This document shows, piece after piece, positions 6,173 to 6,194 of a stretch of 6,194 bases of DNA; position 1 is the first letter of the stretch; the number at the start of each line of letters is the position of its first letter. A program made the translations under genes and the position numbers. Under the pieces are notes generated by a model. That model had not been told where the DNA came from and did no database searches. It saw only the letters and a list, made by a program, of their open reading frames with translations. Source of the DNA: an uncultured Kordia sp. Lineage in GTDB: Bacteria > Bacteroidota > Bacteroidia > Flavobacteriales > Flavobacteriaceae. The stretch covers positions 1 through 6,194 of the forward strand of contig CAJXHW010000113.1 of NCBI GenBank assembly GCA_913054565.1, read 5' to 3'.

Positions 6173-6194
6173 TTATTTTGTTATTTAATTGTGA

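Overview
The window is AT-rich, and every gene lies on the minus strand, so transcription runs from high to low coordinates. Gene starts are A-rich and lack clear Shine-Dalgarno sequences. Protein types include a LytS/LytTR pair, a small SPII lipoprotein and a secreted CocE-like hydrolase with an N-terminal helical extension. Together these point to a marine or host-associated member of the Flavobacteriia (Bacteroidota). The assignment is inferred from style, not from a marker gene.

In transcription order there are three units. (1) 6172 to 4689 is a tight operon: an MdaB-type quinone reductase, a second flavodoxin-fold NAD(P)H oxidoreductase (Flavodoxin_2 family), and a 95-residue helical protein of unknown function. 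The gaps are 10 bp and 1 bp. (2) 4497 to 2697 is a two-component system: a four-helix membrane histidine kinase of the LytS/YpdA type, overlapping by 14 bp a receiver-LytTR response regulator. (3) 2576 to 1 is a lipoprotein with a DUF3108/TapB-like look, followed 32 bp later by a secreted CocE/NonD (peptidase S15) hydrolase. The hydrolase reads open to the window edge, so its 3' end is missing.

The most interesting signal is regulatory. The regions upstream of units 2 and 3 share an exact 14-bp word (minus strand CGTTCCTGTACTTT). In both copies a second, degenerate GTT/CTT half-site lies exactly 20 bp further upstream, and the 9-mer TTTCTTTGT lies exactly 26 bp downstream. The half-sites resemble the direct repeats recognised by LytTR-domain regulators. 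The simplest model is that this response regulator controls its own operon and the adjacent lipoprotein-hydrolase operon, making units 2 and 3 one sensing and response module. That model is an inference; the shared sequence and its spacing are read directly.

No RNA genes, mobile elements, CRISPR arrays or long repeats were seen. The two longest non-coding stretches are about 190 bp (4498-4688) and 120 bp (2577-2696), and both are described below.
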